A stretch of DNA of 64,000 nucleotides from Gonatopus flavifemur (lineage: Eukaryota; Arthropoda; Insecta; Hymenoptera; Dryinidae), in contig JAFFJZ010000050.1 in the NCBI GenBank assembly GCA_018340375.1, forward strand, positions 682,001 through 746,000, written 5' to 3'. Position 1 is the first letter of the stretch. The number at the start of each line of letters is the position of its first letter. Under the pieces are notes generated by a model. That model was not told where the DNA came from. It saw nothing but the letters and a program-made list of their open reading frames with translations, and did not search any database. Shown here one piece after another: positions 54,319 through 64,000 of the stretch. The position numbers were made by a program, and so were the translations under genes.

Positions 54319-54730
54319 CACTGAGAACCCAGTGGAGCCTTCCGAAGTAGCTGATCTCATCATCTGGTCATGATCACCTTTGATTGGTTGAGAAAGTGAT
54401 CTGGTCATGACCAGATGATCAGGCCGGCTACTTCGGAAGGCTCCACTTTCTTTGACTGGGAGAAAATTTTCTTTCCTCCCAATCTAATAAATCTTGCTTT
54501 CAATGAAAAAATTCAGGTCAATGGAAACATTTTACATTTAATTGAAACTATATTTTGCAAGTTTGCAAAGGAATATATTTTACGAATTTTTTTGTTTCAA
54601 TTTAATGAAGAATGTTTTTATTGAACTGAATTTTTTTCTATCGAACTACATTTTTTTCATTGAAAACCAGATTTATTAGAATGGAGGCAAAGAAAATTTT
54701 CTTCCGGTCAAATAAATTCAGTTCTCAGTG
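54319..54730. mobile_element. 412-bp TA-flanked MITE containing a 117-bp palindrome
   Basis: Ends CACTGAGAAC and GTTCTCAGTG with TA on both sides. Inside, 54331-54447 is an almost perfect palindrome (AGTGGAGCCTTCCGAAGTAGC with its complement, and CATCTGGTCATGA in the loop stem). Confidence 0.8.
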
Positions 54731-54852
54731 TAAGCATAGTTGAGCTAATTACAAATTTCACTGAGTCAAGGCAGGTTTATATTTGAACGTTCAACTGTCG
54801 TGCATATATGCAACTATAGTTGGGTCCGCAATTCGCTTTCTCCCTCAGTGTA

Positions 54853-55064
54853 CACTGTAAAAAAAACTTCCAAAAAAGTGGAAAAATTTTTTGTAAAATC
54901 TCAAACAATTTTCGTCAGTTGACAAACATTTTTTGGGAAATCACGGAAATTGTTTGAAAATTCACATGAAATTTTTTAATTTTCAAATAATCTGAAAATT
55001 TATAAATCTGTGAGTTTTTCACCATACTTTTTTCCTTGAAAACTTACAAATATTTTCAACAGTG
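54853..55064. mobile_element. MITE of the CACTGTAAAAAA family
   Basis: TA-flanked, 212 bp, same ends as 30797-31044. The left TA directly follows CCCTCAGTG, the likely end of another element. Confidence 0.75.
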
Positions 55065-55229
55065 TAAAACATTGATATCACATCTATTCAAATGTACTGA
55101 GCCCATTCAGAGGATATTCCAAATATTTAACGTTCATTCGAGCAACCTTCAATTGAAATTCCATCGACTATTCGATTACTTATGCTCTATGAATTTAGGT
55201 AGAACATATGAGGCAGTCTCAATCGTATA

Positions 55230-55380
55230 CCCTAGTGAAAATGGGAGCGTAAGAAGGGTATGAAGCGACGCGGAAGAATACATGTAACAGTATTTGAGCG
55301 CGAAATAAGCAAAAATTGAAACATTTCACGCTTCATTTGTTCCAATACTCGCTTCCGGAGCGTGGACATTTTCACCAGGG
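55230..55380. mobile_element. 151-bp MITE with CCCTRGTGAAAAT ends
   Basis: CCCTAGTGAAAATG and CATTTTCACCAGGG ends, TA on each side. It includes GGAGCGTAAGAAG and inverted GCTTCCGGAGCG. Confidence 0.7.
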
Positions 55381-55747
55381 TATACATACATATGCAGCGT
55401 ATGCTGTTGAAGAACACGGAATTTTCTGGTACCGTGAGTGATGTAAAACTTCTATTCATAATGCATTTCTACAGCACATTCTGGTTTCACTAGAATTTTT
55501 CATATTTGCGTCGAATTTTATGTATTTTATGTTTTAATTTCATGAATTTTTATAATTCTACAGTAATTTTTCTACACATGGAGAAAAATAATGTAGTAAA
55601 GTAGTATTATTAATGTCGTCGCAATTGTCTGATGGTCTCAGAGGCTTTCTTACCGAATGTAGTGAAAATTATTACAGTTGTAATTTTTTATTCCACTTGT
55701 TGAGGAGTACTTCTCAAAAGATGAGATCTCATAGTATTAATTCACTA

Positions 55748-56009
55748 CCCTGGCGGAAAAATTTGGTTGAATTTTGTTCACTTTTGGCACAGCAATATTT
55801 CAATAAAATTCAATGAAAATCCTCAAACTTCAACAAACTTCAATGGAAGTCGACCAATTTCACTGAAAATTACTTAATTTCATGGATAATTATTGAATTT
55901 CACCGGAATTGTGTTGAATTCAGTTGAATTTTGCTAATTTTCGAAGAAAATCAATTGTGCCAAAAGTGAGTGAAGGTCAACAAAATTCAACGGAATTTTT
56001 CCACCAGGG
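55748..56009. mobile_element. 262-bp MITE with CCCTGGYGGAAAAATT ends
   Basis: TA-flanked. Inverted ends CCCTGGCGGAAAAATT and AATTTTTCCACCAGGG, with TTGAATTTTGTT and CACTTTTGGCAC conserved in both arms. The interior has degenerate TTCAATGAAAAT-like words. Confidence 0.85.
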
Positions 56010-56564
56010 TAGAAAATGTTGTCATTTTTATTGTATTATTTTTCTCCGTGTACATGTACAGATTAATAACTTCCAGTTTCATACTGGAAGTTTCCAGGGA
56101 ATGTATTTTACATTGTGGAATGTATATCAAATATTTATAGAACATCAGCCATTTTCGAGGAAAGTGGGGAAGAGATTTGGGATTTTTTGGGATTCCGGAA
56201 TGCTCAAGCAAATACCGAGCGTGCATTGAAACATGGAAAGTAGTCCAAACGTGTGTTTGAAGTACGTATAACCTATGGGAAAAAACACCAATGTCATAGG
56301 AATCGGGCTTTGAGCATAGAGGCTTAATTAGAGAGTGGATAGAAAAAAGTATTCCTTTGAATCTAAGAAATTTTTACTTGGATGGATCAAAATATTCCTT
56401 TCACAAAAATAAATATTTCGTGTATTTAAGAAAATTTATCATCCGCTCTTTGTTTTGAAAAATAAATTTGTTTATATCAAGACGATATTTATTCTTGTCG
56501 AAAAAATATTCATTTCGACCGGTTCAAATAGCAGTTCCTTAAATTTAAAGAAAAACTTCTTCCT
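56010..56564. other. AT-rich stretch, nothing seen
   Basis: No supported gene. Confidence 0.3.
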
Positions 56565-56870
56565 GGGATATTACTCAGAGTAGCGCTCCCTATCAGTATT
56601 CCTGGTAATGCCACCTGGAAGCACTACTGGTAGTGCTACCCAAAAGCACTTCTAGTAGCACTCAGGCAGTATCAATCGCAGCGTGTGATAGTATTCTTAG
56701 TAGCGCTACTGCCAAGCATTTCTAGTACGCTACGCTCATGGTAGCACTTCTGGTAGTGCTGCTTGGTAGCAACCCGGCAGTGCTTTGGAAGCGAAATATG
56801 GTAGCGTAGAGTCTCACGTCCAGCGAAATGCTATCTCACTCGCTTCTACTTACTACCTGGTAGTATGAGT
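56565..56870. repeat. Cluster of GGTAGTGCT / AGCACT short inverted words
   Basis: Within 300 bp, about ten copies of variants of AGCACTTCTGGTAGTGCT and TAGTAGCACT occur on both strands. Many can form small hairpins. Confidence 0.6.
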
Positions 56871-57029
56871 AGTAGCAAATTTTGAAAGGTGGGAGCGTTT
56901 TGCTAGCTGGGTAGGCAGTCAGAAGGGAACCTATCTTTTTGTTCGAGTGGAATTTCCACTCTCCCGTATTCAAAGAGTGTAGAGGTGTGTAATTTTTCAC
57001 GACAAACGCTCTGCAATATGTATGAAAAT

Positions 57030-58079
57030 TCACCGTATCAAATGTTCGATATTTGCACCGTTGACCTGTTGGCATAACCTAATTCGTCTCTGAAAATGTG
57101 GTTCTAAAGACAAAAGCACATGACGTGGAATTGTTCGGCAGACAGTTCGTATTCGGAGTTTCATGTCATCTCTGGTCGTTGGTTGTCTTTCATAAACTAC
57201 ATCTTTGATGAAACCCCATGAGTAAAAATCCAAAGAGGTAAGATCCGGAGACCTAGCCGGCCAGGCAATGTATCCACCGCGACCAATCCATTTCTGTGGG
57301 TAAGATGTGTTTAAGAAATTTCTGACAAATGCAGCGTTATGAGGTGGTGCCCCATCATGTTGGAGCCACATCCTGTTCCGTGTGTAGAGATCAACATCTC
57401 CCAACATCGTTGGTAATTCGTCCCGAATCAATTGCAGATAATTTTCCTTCCTAACAGTATGTTCGAAGAAATAAGGACCAATGATCTGACCATTCAAAAT
57501 CCCACACCACACATTCAGAGTCCAGCGATGTTGATTGTCAACTTGTCGATGCCATCTGGGATTTTCCATTGACCAATAATGACAATTATGTCTGTTCATA
57601 ACACCGTTACCGCGAGATGTTGCCTCATCACTAAACATCACGTAATTGAAAAAACCAGGTGGTCGCTCCGAGGCCCATTGACAGAATTCAACCCCACGTC
57701 TAAGATCATCTTCACTTAATGCTTGCACCAATGTAATGTGGTAAGGATGATATTCACCAGATCTTAGTATGCGGTGTGCCGTTGATCTTGGGATCCCTAA
57801 TTCGTGCTCGATTTGTCTGGTACTAATGTGAGGATTCAGGTGCACCATTCCTAAAACGGCTACTGGGCCTGCATCCATACGATTTCCATCATAACGCCTT
57901 CTGACTCGTGAGATATTCATTCTTCCAACTCGTCTTTCTAATGAGCGTATCACCTGAAGTGAAGGCTGGCGTCTATTTGGATACCTCTCTCCATACAATC
58001 TTGATGCTGCAGCGTAATTACGTCGACATTCTCCTAGTATCAGGAGAATATCAAGTATTTCACCTCAAGGATAATCCAT
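57030..58079 (-). pseudogene. DD41D mariner transposase, nearly intact (one nonsense codon)
   Basis: 350-codon transposase. The likely ATG is at 58079-58077, and codon 5 is TGA (58067-58065). After that the frame is open to 57030. Helix-turn-helix: ILGECRRNYAAASRLYGERY, NPHISTRQIEHELGIPRSTA. Catalytic: MFSDEATSRG (Asp 1), WLQHDGAPPHNAAF (Asp 2), WPARSPDLTSLDFYSWG (Asp 3), with 41 residues between Asp 2 and Asp 3. NRHNCHYWSMENPRW is a family signature. DD41D elements are known as rosa/visitor types. Inverted ends were not recognised, so the element limits are unknown. Confidence 0.9.
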
Positions 58080-58266
58080 GGTATTGAGAAAAGAAAAGAA
58101 TCCAGAGAAGAAAAGAATTGAGAAAAGAATTTGTGAATGAATACAGGATATCAAACATTTCGTTTCACTTATGTTTGTAAACAATGCTCTAGTACGACCT
58201 TTCTTGTTCATGATGAACACAAGTATTGTTGTGTACTTGTGTACATAATACATTTAGCAACAATTC

Positions 58267-58766
58267 GCAGTAACGGTACTACAAATAGACATAATTGTCA
58301 ATATTGGTCGATGGAAAATCCCAGGGCCACAAAGATATGCAACATCCGATCGCTAAACCTCCTCGTGGTGCACATTGGGTAACTCTAATGGCGACGGTAA
58401 TCCTCAGGAGCTGAAAAAAAACACTGTAGGGTTGAATGTCGTTTTACACAGAAAGCAATACGAGTGTTTCATAAAACTGATTTTTTATCGATTAGAGTGC
58501 CATCTGTGCGGAATTCGGAAAAATGATCCAGACAAAAGTTTCTTGTTCTTCAACGTCAAATCTGAATCTGCAGTCAAAAAGAGGGGATTCCATTCGAAAA
58601 ACGAAAGTTGACCTCTGAATGACCTTGAAGTTGAGATCCGAGGTCAAAGTCAAGGTCACCATCAGATGTCCCCCTCGGAATCTCACAACTTTTGTTGGAA
58701 ACATTTTCCTCCAGAACTCCTCGTTTTTGAGTTATTCCGATATAAAAATTAAAATGAGACACCCTG
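58267..58766 (+). pseudogene. Internally deleted DD41D mariner, 3' part
   Basis: A transposase fragment (NRHNCQYWSMENPR, about 58283-58324) is joined directly to the 3' non-coding arm, which matches the 31814-33869 arm (GGTGCACATTGGGTAA, TGACCTTGAA, AGATGTCCCCCTC). It ends ACACCCTG at 58766, followed by TA. Most of the transposase C-terminus is missing. Orientation is opposite to the adjacent 57030-58079 gene. Confidence 0.75.
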
Positions 58767-59447
58767 TATACGAATTGAACAATCTCGACTCCACTCGTGA
58801 GAAAATTGGAATGATAGGAGCGCTCCACTGTGCCATTTAATGGAAGTGAATTCAAATGGAAGGGGGCAAAGTGAATTTCCACAGTATTGTAGCGAGTATT
58901 CATCACACCTCTTACAAAAAAAAATCGTTTCGTTTATTTGGAAACCTTCTGTCTCACTTTCGCGTAGGTACACTCTCGGTCGTTCGTTCGTTCGGAAATC
59001 ATCGGCGAACGTCGAGGGATGGTTTAGGTACGCACGCTTATAATTCACCGTGAAATCGAATAATGTTTTGAATACAAATGAATAATTTTTCCCATACTAA
59101 ATCGGATTTTAGGGATATCAAAGAATATGCCATACTGGTATTGCTTTAATCAACTGGAGTTGTTGTGAAGTTTTGAATAATACATTCTGATTCATACCGT
59201 TACGGATGGCGATATATGTTATTAAGAATGAATGATATATATGTTTTATTATTTCTGCCATCAGTATGGTACTTTTAAAAGACCCATCTCTCAAAATTGG
59301 ATTCACAAATATCAAACTTTCAAAGTTGAATTGCACATCTTCTTATTGATCCAAGACTAACGCTCGGACTCTAGACATTATGGTAATATTTTCCACAAAT
59401 AATAACAGTTTCCTCAATTCTGTTTTCTCCGTGTATATGTATATATA
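58767..59447. other. Stretch between mariners, no gene
   Basis: Contains 59433-59447, TTTTCTCCGTGTATATG-like, related to the outer ends of the 47745-53738 structure. Confidence 0.3.
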
Positions 59448-60769
59448 CGAGGTGTGTTCAAAAAGTAAGGTGACTTTTCAAATTTCACGGGCAACGTACT
59501 TTCGATTATCGATTTTTTTGTTTTGTTATGTTGCCACACTCTTCCCGAACATCTGTACCAAGTTTCAAGTGTATAGCATTTTTTGTTTGGTTGTGAGAGG
59601 CGTGAAGGTTATAAGTGTTTTGCGTGCTCGGCGATTTCTTGCTATCGAAAAATATGGATCAAAGGATTTGCATCAAATTTTGTGTAAAAAATGAAATAAA
59701 GTGCTCCGAAACACTTGAAATGTTGACAGTAGCATACGGTGAAACTGTTCTGAGTGAAAAAAATGTTTACAAGTGGTACAAACTCTTCCAAGATGGCCGG
59801 GAAGATGCCAATGACGAGCCTCGCTCTGGACGCCCAAGCACGTCAACAACTGATGAAAACGTTCAAGCAGTGAAGAAACTTGCTTTGGAAAATCGTCGAA
59901 TCACTATCAGAGAAGTTGCTGAGGATGTTGGTTTATCGCTTGGCTCGTGCCATGAAGTTTCTTCTAACGTTTTGGGCATGAGACGTGTGTCAGCGAAGTT
60001 TGTTCAGAAATTGCTGAATTTTGACCAAAAGAAACGTCGCATGAGCATCGCTCAAGAACTGTTGAATGACGTCAACGACGACCCAGATTCACTCAAAAGG
60101 GTCATAACTGGTGACGAATCATGGGTATATGGTTATGATGTCGAAACCAAAGTCCAATCGTCCCAATGGAAGACCCCAGATGAGCCAAGACCGAAAAAAG
60201 CACGCCAAGTTCGATCAAATGTCAAAGTTTTGCTCACTGTTTTCTTTGATTACCATGGCGTGGTGCATCAGGAGTTCTCACCATATGGTCGTACGGTCAA
60301 TAAACAGTATTATCTTGAAGTTATGCGCCGTTTGCGAGAAGCAATACGAAGAAAACGTCCAGAATTGTGGAAAAATAATTCATGGCTTTTGCATCACGAT
60401 AATGCCCCTGCTCACTCATCTTTGCTTGTGAGAGATTTTTTGGCCAAAAACAAAACCACAATCATGCCTCAGCCACCATATTCACCGGATTTGGCCCCAT
60501 GTGACTTTTTCTTATTCCCAAAACTGAAGAGACCTATGAAAGGACGGAGATTTGCAACGATTGAAGAGATAAAGACTGCATCGCTGGAAGAGCTCAAGGC
60601 TATACCGAAAAGTGCTTATGAGAAGTGCTTCGAGGATTGGAAAAACCGTTGGGATAAGTGTATTGTATCTGAGGGGGATTACTTTGAAGGGGACAACATA
60701 AATATTGATAAATAAATAAATATTTTTTCTTAAAAATACAAAGTCACCTTACTTTTTGAACACACCTCG
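59448..60769 (+). mobile_element. Mariner (DD34D), intact
   Basis: CGAGGTGTGTTCAAAAAGTA ends are perfect inverted repeats over about 30 bp, with TA at 59446-59447 and 60770-60771. 1,322 bp, one unbroken gene. The insertion splits a host repeat whose halves read TTTTCTCCGTGTATA and TATACTTCATTTTCTCCG. Confidence 0.95.
59654..60715 (+). CDS. Mariner transposase, intact (DD34D)
   Basis: 353-residue transposase. I use ATG 59654 (MDQRICIKFCVKNEIKCSE); the open frame upstream to 59615 starts with GTG. N-terminal HTH (VYKWYKLFQDG), DEPRSGRPSTS linker, second HTH (ITIREVAEDVGLSLGS). Catalytic VITGDESWVYGYD (Asp 1), LHHDNAPAH (Asp 2), YSPDLAPCDFFLFP (Asp 3), with 34 residues between the last two. All are conserved and there are no stops, so the gene may be active. 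The subfamily differs from the 21414 mariner; not assigned. Confidence 0.95.
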   Translation: MDQRICIKFCVKNEIKCSETLEMLTVAYGETVLSEKNVYKWYKLFQDGREDANDEPRSGRPSTSTTDENVQAVKKLALENRRITIREVAEDVGLSLGSCHEVSSNVLGMRRVSAKFVQKLLNFDQKKRRMSIAQELLNDVNDDPDSLKRVITGDESWVYGYDVETKVQSSQWKTPDEPRPKKARQVRSNVKVLLTVFFDYHGVVHQEFSPYGRTVNKQYYLEVMRRLREAIRRKRPELWKNNSWLLHHDNAPAHSSLLVRDFLAKNKTTIMPQPPYSPDLAPCDFFLFPKLKRPMKGRRFATIEEIKTASLEELKAIPKSAYEKCFEDWKNRWDKCIVSEGDYFEGDNINIDK

Positions 60770-61045
60770 TATATACTTCATTTTCTCCGCAGTCTTTGGA
60801 AATTCGCTATCTTGGCTCGGATCGATGAATTGAAGGGCCGGATTGAGTGATCAGTTGTGCGCGTGACCTCTTTTCTAGTGCACCTGAAAGTAGGCAGCCA
60901 CCGCTAATCACGTTTCAGGACTTTCATATCAAAAACATACAACAAATTCGCGATACTGGAAAAACTTCCAGTGAGAAAGTTGTTGCAAATGTATTCAACA
61001 ACACTCTGACGGATTATGAGACAATTCCGTATTGTAGGTTAGAAA

Positions 61046-61348
61046 TTATCGCAGGTTGAGTGGAAAAAATGCCATGTGCATCGATTGAGATGTTACAATA
61101 TGAGTGTTTTCAAAGGGGATAAAATGATTGTGTACATGAAGCTGTTCAAAAAAAATTCTCAAATGCACTTCACCCAAATCGATTAAATATTTCACACTTT
61201 TTTTCAATAAATCATATTCACACACATGGAAAAATGTATGATAGTTATTTGAACGTTTCATTGGAAAGAACCAATAATTGAATATTGGCAAATTTGAGAA
61301 CATGAACGTTTCTGTTCCTCTGACATGGTTGTTGAATGATGGTTTCAA
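61046..61348 (-). pseudogene. Outer reading frame of palindrome copy 2, left arm (unknown protein)
   Basis: 100-residue open part of the protein seen at 7331-7753 and 9597-9995 (FNYWFFPMKRSNNYHTFFHV, HVHNHFIPFENTH). Unknown function. Confidence 0.4.
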
Positions 61349-62079
61349 TCTGGAAACATCAGTTTTGCGACAGTGGAGTTCATAAACAACACATTTCCTC
61401 GTCTTTAGTTTGGATTCCGTTTCAATGAACGATTCAAAGTTTGAGAATACAACAAGTATGCCTTCTCACTGGAAGAAATGATAGGAACTCGTACGTTGTA
61501 TTAAAATCTGATAAAAGTGTCCAAATGCCACTATTGAACCTAATAAAATCTTATAAACATATATGGGGATTTTAGAGCGGTATTTGGAAGTCTATGAGAT
61601 TTTTTCAACGGCGTCTGAATTGGAAGAATTTTCATTTCAATACATCGTATAAATCTTTCCCATTAATTAGCAAAACAACAAACCGAATATTATAGAATAA
61701 AAAATGGAATAATAAACTTGAAAATAAATCATACGAATTTCAGAATTTTTCTTATCATCCACAAAGTTCTTTATCGTTTCATTGCTTTTGTCAGGATCAC
61801 GAATTGTCGCGTTTTTTAAAAATTTTCATAAAAAACTCGACCTTTCACGCTCAAATTCCGCTGCATACTTTTTAGATCTCTCGATTTTGCGCTTGAAATC
61901 CCTACTTCAGGTGCCAGGGGGTGCATTTCCTAAATCATCGAATAAAGTATTCACTTCGACAAAAATTTTCAACGGTTCCCCTTTGTACTGATGGTACATG
62001 TTAATTTTACCGTTTGGGAAATAATCAATTTCCACCGCAGATCCTATTTTGGTCTTGTGAATTCCAGAATTTTTTTTTT

Positions 62080-62556
62080 TTAAATCGATTCAAAATCTCT
62101 TACGTTGCATTGTGCAGCGTCAATCATTTTAGAAAGAGGATTTCTGGATTTTTCAATGATTTCAATGCACTCTTCGGGTTTTTCAATGGTTTCTTGCACT
62201 TCTTTCTTCTGACCGTATCTACCAAAATTCCTATCACATTCACAATACGAGTGGCCACGGACAGGGTAGAGATGTTCAATAAGAACCTCGAAGTTTTGGG
62301 AGAACATTGACAAAAAAAGGACCATCATATAATTTCTATTTTGACCTCCTGCAGCATCAGAATATGAAAAGATTTTGTTATACCCCTTCTTTTGTAATTC
62401 AAGGTGCAAAGCATGATATAACAAATTACAAACTGTGTTTGCTCCTTCCTTGAGTATTCCTTCAATGAAATGAAACATATAAGTCGATTCTGAATGAAGA
62501 ATATGTGTCATTCCGTTGAAGGAATACTCAAGAAAGGAGCAAACACAGTTTGTCAT
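62080..62556 (-). pseudogene. GGQNRN-type transposase-like fragment, left arm of copy 2
   Basis: 158-codon open frame beginning across the palindrome centre: FIEGILKEGANTVCNLLYHA, YSDAAGGQNRNYMMV, VRGHSYCECDRNFGRYGQKK, EKSRNPLSKMIDAAQCNV. It stops at a T/A run near 62080. The more distal part continues in broken form to about 61790. Confidence 0.6.
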
Positions 62557-63214
62557 TTGTTATATCATGCTTTGCGCCTTGAATTACAAAAAAAGGGGTA
62601 TAACAAAATCTTTTTATATTCTGATGCTGCAGGAGGTCAAAATAGAAATTATATGATGGTCCTTTTTTTGTCAATGTTCTCTCAAAACTTCGAGGTTTTT
62701 ATTGAACATCTCTACCCTGTCCGTGGACACTCATATTGTGAATGTGATAGGAATTTTGGTAGATACAGTCAGAAGAAAAAAATGCAAGAAACCATTGAAA
62801 CACCCGAAGAGTACATTGAAATCATTGAAAATTCTAGAAATCCTCTTTTTACAATGATTGACGCTGCACAATGCAACGTAAGAGATTTTGAATCGATTTA
62901 AAAAAAAAAATTCTGAAATTCGCAAGATCAAAATAGGATCTGCGGTGAAAATTGATTCTTCTCCAAACGGTCAAATTAACGTGTATCATCAGTACAAAGG
63001 GGAACTGTTAACAATATCCGTCAAGGTAGATACTTCATTTGATGATTCAGGAAATGCAGCGACAGCGACTGAAGTAGGGATTTCAAGCGCAAAATTGAAA
63101 GATCTAAGAAGTTTGCAGCAATATTTGAGCATGAAAGGTGGGGCTTTTTATGAAAATCTTTCCCGAAACACGACAATTCGTGATCCTAAAAAAAACGATG
63201 AAGAGCTTTTGTGA
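62494..63214 (+). pseudogene. GGQNRN-type transposase-like fragment, right arm of copy 2
   Basis: Frame 62494-62901 (GILKKGANTVCHLLYHALRL, YSDAAGGQNRN, GHSYCECDRNFGRY) stops at TAA in an A10 run. The next frame (62888-63214) continues KNSEIRKIKIGSAVKID to KDLRSLQQYLSMKG. This arm is better preserved than either arm of copy 1: a single frameshift at a homopolymer. Confidence 0.6.
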
Positions 63215-63518
63215 ATAATAGGACACATTTTGAAATTCGTATGATTTATTTTGGAGTTCATTATTTCATCTTTTATTCTATAATATTTGGTTGGTTGTTC
63301 TTTTAATGTATGGAGAAGGTTTATACGATGCATTGAAATAAAAATTCTTTCAATTCAAAGGCATACTGGTTGTATTCTTAAATTTTAAATCGTTCATTGA
63401 AACGGAATCTCAATTAAAGACGAGGAAATGTGTTGTTTATGAATTCCACTGTCGCAAAATTGACGTTTCTAGATTGAAACCATCATTCAACAGCCATGTC
63501 AGATGAACAGCAACGTTC

Positions 63519-63776
63519 ATGTTCTCAAATTTGCCAATATCCAATTATTGGTTCTTCCCAATAAAACGTTTAAATAACTATCATACATTTTTCTATGTGT
63601 GTGATTATGTTTTGTTGAAAAAAAGTGTGAAATATTTAATCGATTCGGGTGAACTGCATTTGAGAATTTTTTTTGAACAGCTTCATGTACACAATCATTT
63701 TATCCCCTTTGGAAACACCCATATTGTCACATCTCAATCGATGCACATGGCATTTTTTTCACTCAACCTGCAATAA
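63519..63776 (+). pseudogene. Outer reading frame of palindrome copy 2, right arm (unknown protein)
   Basis: 85 codons of the same unknown protein as 9597-9995 (NYWFFPIKRLNNYHTFFYV, QSMHMAFFSLNLQ). Stops at TAA. Confidence 0.4.
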
Positions 63777-64000
63777 TTTCTAACCTACAATACGGACTTG
63801 TCTCAAAATTCGTCGGAGTGTTGTTGAATACATTTGCAACAACTTTCCCCCTGGAAGTTTTTTTAGTATTGCGAATTTATTGTATGTTTTTAATATGAAA
63901 GTCCTGAAACGTGATTAGCGGTGGTTGCCTACTTGCAGGTGCACGAGACGAGAGGTCACGCGTACAACCGACTACTCGATCCGGCCCTTCAATTATGATG

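Larger units (their letters stand above)
60828..63994. mobile_element. 3.17-kb palindromic transposon-derived element, copy 2
   Basis: Same structure as 7049-10213: ends AATTGAAGG and CCTTCAATT, centre about 62481-62505, arms carrying the GGQNRN fragment and the outer frame. Length 3,167 bp against 3,165 for copy 1. The left arm again keeps the segment missing from the right arm. ATG flanks both ends (60825-60827 and 63995-63997), a possible 3-bp target duplication. Confidence 0.85.

Noticed and set aside
58749..59048. 99-codon minus frame between mariners
   Set aside because: No domain, overlaps the mariner end; chance open frame.

Overview
This window looks like nuclear DNA of an arthropod, most likely an insect. 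It is AT-rich except for the first 4.8 kb and is almost entirely transposable elements (TEs). The families are typical of arthropods: an R2/NeSL-like non-LTR element with a restriction-like endonuclease, BEL/Pao, DD34D and DD41D mariners, a Mutator-like element, a Transib/RAG1-like element, a piggyBac-type foldback, an APE-type non-LTR element, and many TA-flanked MITEs. I found no host gene I could name, no rRNA, no intact tRNA and no CRISPR. The genus cannot be told from the sequence.

Layout. 1-5440: GC-rich, decayed R2/NeSL-like retrotransposon on +. 5590-6515: diverged direct repeat. 7049-10213: a 3.17-kb palindromic element whose two arms each carry the 3' half of a transposase-like gene; a second copy of almost the same length lies at 60828-63994. 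10214-14570: AT-rich DNA with two inverted-repeat elements and a few exon-like remnants.

14571-44235: one broken BEL/Pao retrotransposon on the minus strand, stretched to about 30 kb by later insertions. In minus-strand order these are: a short MITE in gag; an APE-type non-LTR element (37655-42767, about 15-bp TSD); a 6.7-kb insert of unclear nature (30306-37050) that itself holds several mariner-type elements, a SINE-like tRNA head and an orphan coding remnant; a palindromic MITE (28227-28469); a piggyBac-type foldback (18756-26607); and a Mutator-like element (15730-18729). The foldback was split by a Transib/RAG1-like transposon (19450-24923). That transposon was in turn split by a mariner (21349-22641) that landed in the CxxC zinc motif of its transposase. 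The nesting is therefore four levels deep: BEL, foldback, Transib, mariner.

44236-60827: repeat-rich DNA with a 130-bp tandem array, a second patch of the ATGGCGGA-type repeat, a 6-kb inverted-repeat structure, a 1.3-kb palindrome, a row of TA-flanked MITEs, a nearly intact DD41D mariner and an intact DD34D mariner (59448-60769).

The genes do not form a pathway; each is a mobility function of its own element. The most unusual objects are the two matching 3.17-kb palindromes and the Transib-like element with CACAGTG ends, a 121-bp minisatellite and an empty-site control in the opposite foldback arm. Family names come from motifs recalled from memory and were not checked by database search.
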